Shown one piece after another: positions 38,638 through 43,731 of a stretch of DNA of 43,731 nt. The DNA comes from Hespellia sp. (GTDB taxonomy: Bacteria; Bacillota; Clostridia; Lachnospirales; Lachnospiraceae). Position 1 is the first letter of the stretch; each line of letters opens with the position of its first letter. The notes under the pieces are model-generated. The model made no database searches, had not been told where the DNA came from, and worked only from the letters and a program-made list of their open reading frames with translations. The stretch lies in NCBI GenBank assembly GCA_028693555.1, contig JAQUVD010000031.1:1-43731 (forward strand). The letters run 5' to 3'. The position numbers and the translations under genes were made by a program.

Positions 38638-41234
38638 ATCTTTACAATCTGTCCTCTGACTCCTGCCTCTAATCTGCCATCGGGTGCATCAATCACAATC
38701 ACGTCTTCACTTACTACGTCCCCTGCAAGAATCAGTCTTGCTGCAAGTGTCTCTACATTCTTCTGCAGATAACGCTTGAGCGGTCTTGCTCCATACATCG
38801 GATCATATCCGCCATCCACAATCAGCTGTTTTGCGCTCTCTGTGAGTTCGATGGAAATCTCTTTCTCCACCAGACGATGATTGATATCTTCTATTAATAG
38901 GTCAATAATGGCATAAATATTGTCTTTCGTCAATGGTTTGAACATAATGATCTCATCCAGACGATTCAAAAACTCCGGTCTGAAATGTGCGCGAAGTTCA
39001 TTCATGACCATGGACTCATTCTCTTCGTTCATCGTGCCATCTTCCGCAATTCCTTCCAGAAGATAATTAGCTCCAATGTTCGATGTCATAATTAGAATGG
39101 TATTCTTAAAATCGACTGTGCGTCCCTGTGAATCCGTGATGCGTCCATCGTCAAGCACCTGCAGAAGTACATTAAATACATCCGGATGTGCTTTCTCAAT
39201 CTCATCAAAGAGAACAACCGAATACGGCTTTCTTCTAACAGCCTCGGTCAACTGACCGCCTTCATCATACCCGACATATCCCGGAGGTGCTCCGATCAGA
39301 CGTGATACCGAATACTTCTCCATATATTCACTCATATCGATACGCACCATGTTGCTCTCATCATCGAAGAGACTCTGTGCCAATGCCTTGGCAAGCTCTG
39401 TCTTACCAACTCCGGTCGGTCCTAAGAACAGGAACGAACCGATTGGTTTTGTCGGATCTTTGATGCCTGCCTTTGAACGGATAATTGCCTCCGTCACCAG
39501 TTCCACACCTTCATCCTGCCCGATTACACGTTTGTGAAGCTCATCTGCAAGATGCAGTGTCTTACTTCTTTCGCTTTCATTTAATCTTGCAACCGGAATA
39601 CCGGTCCATCTTGAAATAATACGTGCAATTTCATCCTCGTCCACACTTTCATGCACAAGTGAAAGTTCTTTGGTTCTGACGCGCTCTTCCTCCTCTTCCA
39701 GTTGTCTTTGGAGCTGTGGGAGCTTGCCATACTGCAATTCTGCCGCTTTGTTCAGGTCATATTCCTGATTTGCTTTTTCAATTTCGCGATTTGTCTGTTC
39801 CAGCTCTTCACGAATCTTCTGCACATGTTCTACACTGTGTTTTTCATTATCCCACTGTGCTTTCTTGCCTGCAAAGGATTCTCTCAACTCTGCCAGTTCA
39901 CTCTGCAGGCGTTCCAGACGCTCTTTACTGAGTCTGTCATCCTCTTTCTTCAGCGCTGTCTCCTCAATCTCGAGCTGCATAATCCGGCGATTCATCTCGT
40001 CCAGCTCTGTCGGCATCGAATCCAGTTCTGTCTTAATCAGTGCACACGCTTCATCTACAAGATCAATTGCCTTATCCGGCAGAAACCGGTCGGAAATATA
40101 ACGGTTCGAAAGGACTGCTGCCGCTACCAGCGCACCGTCTGTAATCTTGACACCATGAAAGACCTCATAGCGTTCTTTTAATCCACGTAAGATTGAGATT
40201 GCATCCTCCACTGTTGGTTCATTCACCATAACCGGCTGGAAACGGCGTTCCAGCGCTGCATCCTTCTCAATATACTGTCTATATTCATCCAATGTCGTTG
40301 CACCGATACAGTGAAGCTCACCTCTTGCAAGCATTGGTTTTAACATGTTTCCTGCATCCATCGCGCCATCTGTCTTACCGGCACCTACAATCAAATGAAG
40401 CTCATCAATAAACAGAATGATTCTGCCATCGCTATTCTTCACTTCTTCCAGCACTGCTTTGAGACGTTCTTCAAATTCGCCGCGGTATTTCGCACCTGCG
40501 ACAAGCGCCCCCATATCCAGTGAGAAAATAGTCTTATCCTTCAGACCTTCCGGTACATCACCTTTCACGATACGCTGTGCAAGGCCTTCCACGACCGCAG
40601 TCTTACCAACGCCGGGCTCTCCGATAAGTACTGGATTGTTCTTTGACTTTCTGGAAAGAATTCGTATAATATTTCGAATCTCTTCATCTCGTCCGATGAC
40701 CGGATCAAGCTTCTGCTCTTTTGCCCTCTCCACCAGATCCTGTCCGTATTTATTTAAAGTGTCATACGTTGCCTCCGGATTATCAGAGGTGACACGCTGA
40801 TTGCCTCTGACGCTCGATAATACCTGTAAAAATCCATCACGGGTAATTCCAAATTCTTTGAACAGTGACTTCATCTCTCTGCTCGCGTACTGAATCATGG
40901 CAAGGAAGAGATGTTCTACGGAAACATATTCGTCCCCCATCTGCTTTGCTTCATCTTCTGCATGAATCAGAACCTTATTCAGATCCTGACCAACCTGACA
41001 CTGTCCGCCCTGTACCTTCACACGCTTCTCAATCGCCTGTTCCGTGCGGTTTTGAAACAGCTCCGGCTGAATATTCATCTTCTCTAACAGCTTGCGGATC
41101 AGGCTGTCATCCTGCATGAGCAGTGCATAAAGCAGATGCTCCTGCGCAATCTCCTGATTTCCATATTCCATAGCAATCTTCTCGACATCCTGCAATGCCT
41201 GAATCGAATTCTGTGTAAATTTATTAATATTCAT
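38634..41234 (-). CDS. clpB: ATP-dependent chaperone ClpB
   Basis: About 866 residues from [10 protein letters not shown] (ATG 41234, eight bases after GGAGG); earlier in-frame ATGs at 41237 and 41240 are too close to that site. ClpB hexamers pull proteins out of aggregates with DnaK. The double Clp N-domain (1-150), Walker [14 protein letters not shown], the middle coiled coil (about 400-520) and second Walker [15 protein letters not shown] are visible. A perfect CIRCE operator precedes it, placing it under HrcA. dinB and an acyltransferase gene follow with 4-base overlaps. Confidence 0.97.
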   Translation of the reverse strand: MNINKFTQNSIQALQDVEKIAMEYGNQEIAQEHLLYALLMQDDSLIRKLLEKMNIQPELFQNRTEQAIEKRVKVQGGQCQVGQDLNKVLIHAEDEAKQMGDEYVSVEHLFLAMIQYASREMKSLFKEFGITRDGFLQVLSSVRGNQRVTSDNPEATYDTLNKYGQDLVERAKEQKLDPVIGRDEEIRNIIRILSRKSKNNPVLIGEPGVGKTAVVEGLAQRIVKGDVPEGLKDKTIFSLDMGALVAGAKYRGEFEERLKAVLEEVKNSDGRIILFIDELHLIVGAGKTDGAMDAGNMLKPMLARGELHCIGATTLDEYRQYIEKDAALERRFQPVMVNEPTVEDAISILRGLKERYEVFHGVKITDGALVAAAVLSNRYISDRFLPDKAIDLVDEACALIKTELDSMPTELDEMNRRIMQLEIEETALKKEDDRLSKERLERLQSELAELRESFAGKKAQWDNEKHSVEHVQKIREELEQTNREIEKANQEYDLNKAAELQYGKLPQLQRQLEEEEERVRTKELSLVHESVDEDEIARIISRWTGIPVARLNESERSKTLHLADELHKRVIGQDEGVELVTEAIIRSKAGIKDPTKPIGSFLFLGPTGVGKTELAKALAQSLFDDESNMVRIDMSEYMEKYSVSRLIGAPPGYVGYDEGGQLTEAVRRKPYSVVLFDEIEKAHPDVFNVLLQVLDDGRITDSQGRTVDFKNTILIMTSNIGANYLLEGIAEDGTMNEENESMVMNELRAHFRPEFLNRLDEIIMFKPLTKDNIYAIIDLLIEDINHRLVEKEISIELTESAKQLIVDGGYDPMYGARPLKRYLQKNVETLAARLILAGDVVSEDVIVIDAPDGRLEAGVRGQIVKI

Positions 41235-41348
41235 CATCATACCCTCCATTTTCATAATCGTTTCTGTTACGCTATCTATTTTCTATGAGTATTGTGTTCA
41301 AGTTCTTTTATGTGTTCTATAACTCATAACACAAGATTAACACAAAAA

Positions 41349-41375
41349 TTAGCACTCGTCAAGCACGAGTGCTAA
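41349..41375 (-). promoter_or_regulatory. CIRCE element (HrcA operator) before clpB
   Basis: TTAGCACTC (41349-41357), nine bases, GAGTGCTAA (41367-41375): a perfect match to the CIRCE consensus. On the minus strand the spacer ends in TTGAC, and TTGACG followed 17 bases later by TAATCT could form the promoter; TTGTGT with TATAGA further on is an alternative. The start site is not certain. Confidence 0.95.
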
Positions 41376-41613
41376 TTTTATAATTATTTTTTTATTTTTC
41401 TTATTTATGCGGGTGATCGGGGATTTGTGTGGAAGAATTCTACCTCCCACATCGGGTGTTTTAGTGCTTTCGTATCCAAATTATAAAATTTCGTCTTGAA
41501 AGGCTGACCTTTCCAAGCATTGCACGAAAAATTGGTTGTCTCGAAGTTCATTGACTACATAACTTTATCGAGATAAAATAATAGCTAAAGTGTATAATAG
41601 TTAAACAAACTAA
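41376..41613. other. Intergenic DNA with one small minus-strand open frame
   Basis: This stretch holds no recognisable gene. A minus-strand frame at 41551-41405 encodes 48 residues (starts MNFETTNFSCNAWKGQ, ends FFHTNPRSPA) with no convincing ribosome site and a stop codon just upstream in frame. It looks compositionally like protein, so it may be the tail of a lost gene. I cannot name it. Confidence 0.3.
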
Positions 41614-41846
41614 TTAAAGCCTTTTGTGGGTGACTACCACCTTGGGTTTTATGCAAAACTTCCTTATGTTGTACCTATCGCCTTTCAAGGTACTATTGCT
41701 TTAATATTTGACATTGAGGGAAATGTTGTTAATGATGTATAAATAGCAGGATACCCGGTGCTGTGAAAATTGCATCTGTTTGGTTAATTCCTAAAGAGGC
41801 AATCAAGCCTGTTGATGGCAGGAGAAAACAAGAAACAGACTTTTGA
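41614..41846 (+). pseudogene. Frameshifted remnant of an unknown gene
   Basis: Two protein-like frames follow each other in different frames. 41614-41742 reads KPFVGDYHLGFYAKLPYVVP and onward to EGNVVNDV, then stop. 41751-41846 reads IPGAVKIASVWLIPKEAIKP and onward to KQETDF, then stop. There is no start codon with ribosome site. The join needs one frameshift, so this looks like the decayed 3' part of one gene. Family not recognised. Confidence 0.4.
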
Positions 41847-41937
41847 ATCATACACTCATCCATATGTAGCATACATTTTTGTGCATGATTTGCGAGGTAT
41901 ATTTGAAAGATTATCTTTATAATACAAGAGGTAGCAC

Positions 41938-42798
41938 ATGAACTATATTACACAATTAAATCAAGTAATAAATTATATTGAAGAACACATGACCGAAAAA
42001 ATCAGCTATGATGAATTGGCAAAAATCGTTTGCTGCTCTACATATCACTTTCAGCGAATGTTTGCTTTTATGAATGATGTGCCTTTATCTAAATACATTC
42101 GTAGACGGAGGATGTCGCTAGCGGCGGTTGATTTACAAAATGGAGAAAAAATAATTGACGTAGCTTTCAAATACCAATATGCTTCGCCGACTGCTTTTAG
42201 TCGGGCGTTTCAGAATACACATGACATATTACCTTCTGAAGTCAAAAAAGAAGGTGCAAAATTAAAATCTTATCCACCATTAAGTTTTGATCTTACAATT
42301 AGAGGTGCAGATGAATTAACTTATAGAGTTGAAGAAAAAGGTGCTTTTCGCATTATTGGATACTCAAAGTATTTGGATAGAGAAATGGAAAACAACTTCA
42401 AAACAGTTCCCGACTTTTGGGATAATGCCGTAGAAAATGGCATCGTTAGCGAATTGTTGGGTTTGAACAACTGTGAGCCACATGAGTTACTTGGAATAAC
42501 CGCTTGTGGAAATCGAAAAATTTGGAAATATTATATTGCGGTTTCTAGTTCGTTACCATTAAATGAAAAATACGAAGAATATATTATCCCCGCTTCAATG
42601 TGGGCTGTATTTTCAGGCGAAGGAACAAATATAACTCTACAAGATTTAGAGAGACGCATTGTTACAGAATGGCTTCCATTTTCAGGATATGATTATGGCG
42701 ATGCGCCAGATATTGAGCGATATTTTCTGGCTGATCCTCAACACGCTAAATATGAGTTCTGGCTTTCAATAAAAAATAGGAAAGGAGTTTCCGCATGA
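41938..42798 (+). CDS. AraC-family regulator with GyrI-like ligand domain
   Basis: A 286-residue regulator of the Rob/BmrR-mixed type: AraC helix-turn-helices at the N-terminus (ISYDELAKIVCCSTYHFQRMF, then IIDVAFKYQYASPTAFSRAFQ; about 8-105) and a GyrI-like small-molecule-binding domain after about residue 115. Such proteins often sense hydrophobic compounds. GAGGT lies five bases before the ATG. It and the next gene are on the plus strand against the flow of all neighbours, and the coding sequence is more AT-rich than the operons to its left, which suggests acquisition. It probably controls itself and the AlkD-like gene 58 bases downstream. Confidence 0.9.
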   Translation: MNYITQLNQVINYIEEHMTEKISYDELAKIVCCSTYHFQRMFAFMNDVPLSKYIRRRRMSLAAVDLQNGEKIIDVAFKYQYASPTAFSRAFQNTHDILPSEVKKEGAKLKSYPPLSFDLTIRGADELTYRVEEKGAFRIIGYSKYLDREMENNFKTVPDFWDNAVENGIVSELLGLNNCEPHELLGITACGNRKIWKYYIAVSSSLPLNEKYEEYIIPASMWAVFSGEGTNITLQDLERRIVTEWLPFSGYDYGDAPDIERYFLADPQHAKYEFWLSIKNRKGVSA

Positions 42799-42856
42799 CA
42801 ATTTCAAAGATAAAAATAATTTTGTTTAGTAACCAATACGTTGAAAGGATGATGAT

Positions 42857-43576
42857 ATGACTTGCCAAACAATTTTAGAACAAATGAAGTCTCGTTCATC
42901 AGAACAATATAGAAAAAATGTAATCAGAATGGGCATACCAGAAAGTTGCAGCATAGGAGTTTCAACTGCGACTATTCGAGAACTTGCAAAAAAAATCGAA
43001 AAATCGAATGACTTGGCATGGGAACTTTGGAACACGGGTTATCATGAAGCAAAATTGTTGGCTGTCCTATTATTTGATAAAAAGACTGTATCACTTGACG
43101 ATATTGAACGCATGATGGCAGATACAGCTTCATGGGATTTATGTGATCATTTATGTAAAAATCTTATTATTAAGATGAATGAATATTACCAATTCATTGA
43201 TAAATGGGTAACTTCATCACATACATATAAAAAGCGTGCAGCTTTTACGCTTATTGCTTCATCAGCAATTCACGATAAAAAAATTACTGATGACACATTA
43301 GATAAATATCTACAAATGATATTCGATTTTTCACAAAATGACCATGAGCATATTAAAAAGGCTGTTTCTTGGGCATTACGGGAGATTGGCAAACGGGACT
43401 TTGAATATTGTGAAAAATCCCTTATCTTAGCTTACGAACTTAAACAAAGCGGAAATAAAGTTCAAGTATGGATTGCAAATAACGCAATAAAAGAGCTATC
43501 CTCTTTAGTCAAAGTAGAAGGTCGCACACGACTTATTTCCTCAAACTCCCAAATGGGAAAAGAGGCTGAAAAATAG
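42857..43576 (+). CDS. DNA alkylation repair protein (AlkD-like HEAT-repeat glycosylase)
   Basis: A 239-residue all-helical protein of the AlkD/AlkC-like family, which removes alkylated bases such as 3-methyl- and 7-methylpurines from DNA without base flipping. Recognisable parts are GVSTATIRELAKKI, TASWDLCDHLCKNLI (with the conserved W-D-x-x-D type motif), YKKRAAFTLIA and HIKKAVSWALREIGKR. AGGATGATGAT precedes the ATG. It forms a two-gene unit with the upstream AraC/GyrI regulator. Downstream, 30 bases past the stop, is the end of a group II intron on the other strand. Confidence 0.9.
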   Translation: MTCQTILEQMKSRSSEQYRKNVIRMGIPESCSIGVSTATIRELAKKIEKSNDLAWELWNTGYHEAKLLAVLLFDKKTVSLDDIERMMADTASWDLCDHLCKNLIIKMNEYYQFIDKWVTSSHTYKKRAAFTLIASSAIHDKKITDDTLDKYLQMIFDFSQNDHEHIKKAVSWALREIGKRDFEYCEKSLILAYELKQSGNKVQVWIANNAIKELSSLVKVEGRTRLISSNSQMGKEAEK

Positions 43577-43605
43577 CATATTTTCATCTCTGCCAAACAA
43601 ATAAA

Positions 43606-43731
43606 AATAGAGTAGAGAAATAACTGCAAGAGTTATCTCCCTCTCATTGAACCGTACGTACGGGTCTCGTATACGGCTCTACAACTTATATTCCAACTTA
43701 TCTTAGATAGTAATCTAAAGGATTGAGCAGA
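43606..43731 (-). mobile_element. 3' end of a group II intron (domains V and VI), rest beyond the window
   Basis: On the minus strand 43679-43649 reads as domain V: GAGCCGTA pairs with TACGGTTC (8 bp, with the AGC triad), a two-base CG bulge, then TACG with CGTA and a small loop. Domain VI follows: GATAACT and AGTTATTT arms (about 43645-43610) with A43613 bulged between paired segments, a good branch-point candidate. The intron should end about 43605-43608. The reverse-transcriptase gene expected in domain IV lies right of the window; a 6-bp hairpin (TTAGAT/ATCTAA) is all that is seen of the rest. Domain V is 31 bases, slightly shorter than the common 34. Confidence 0.85.

Overview
This window looks like a chromosomal segment of an anaerobic gut Firmicute of the Lachnospiraceae type (Dorea, Blautia, Coprococcus or Ruminococcus gnavus-like). 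The evidence is the Firmicute-type GalT, the priA-def-fmt-rsmB-rlmN-prpC-prkC-rsgA-rpe gene order, a perfect CIRCE element, an anaerobe-type hybrid cluster protein, a DNPR-type (meso-DAP) MurE, and strong GGAGG ribosome sites. Nearly all genes lie on the minus strand.

Layout, left to right. (1) 1-117: tail of an IS1182-like transposase, cut by the window edge. (2) 209-5042: a minus-strand operon ucpA-like SDR, AraC regulator with a degenerate receiver, class III PLP enzyme, APH-type small-molecule kinase, and a P-II protein. It has a leader hairpin, an internal hairpin and an end terminator. (3) 5098-7700: hcp plus a 60-residue companion gene, divergent from a Crp/Fnr regulator; the shared intergenic region carries three overlapping GTTGTT/AACAAC half-sites. 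(4) 7695-18638: a complete lactose/galactoside operon: lipoprotein, two ABC permeases, GH2 and GH42 beta-galactosidases, galK, galT. (5) 18757-21177: lgt, an AraC regulator probably controlling the lactose operon, and a small membrane protein. (6) 21234-22331: ychF. (7) 22522-23229: a type III toxin-antitoxin locus with a ToxN/TenpN-like toxin and a repeat RNA with two covarying pseudoknots; beside it lies a shattered histidine kinase (23271-23718). (8) 23771-36510: an eleven-gene housekeeping operon from murE to rpe. (9) 36503-41375: CIRCE-controlled clpB with dinB and an acyltransferase translationally coupled behind it. (10) 41376-43731: accessory DNA with decayed coding pieces, a plus-strand AraC/GyrI-domain regulator with an AlkD-like DNA repair protein, and the 3' end (domains V and VI) of a minus-strand group II intron that continues beyond the right edge.

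How the parts fit. Lactose or related galactosides bind the lipoprotein, enter through the two permeases (no ATPase is encoded here, so a shared MsmK-type ATPase is expected), are cleaved by either beta-galactosidase, and galactose goes through GalK and GalT. Hcp and its regulator form a nitrosative-stress unit. The murE-rpe operon links peptidoglycan synthesis, replication restart, protein N-terminal maturation, rRNA modification and the PASTA kinase/phosphatase pair.

The strongest less-expected item is the type III toxin-antitoxin locus. It was found by reading the DNA between ychF and rpe: promoter, two pseudoknot repeats with a compensatory base change, a leaky-terminator hairpin, then the toxin. 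All functional names rest on sequence motifs read by eye and knowledge of the families; no database search was possible.
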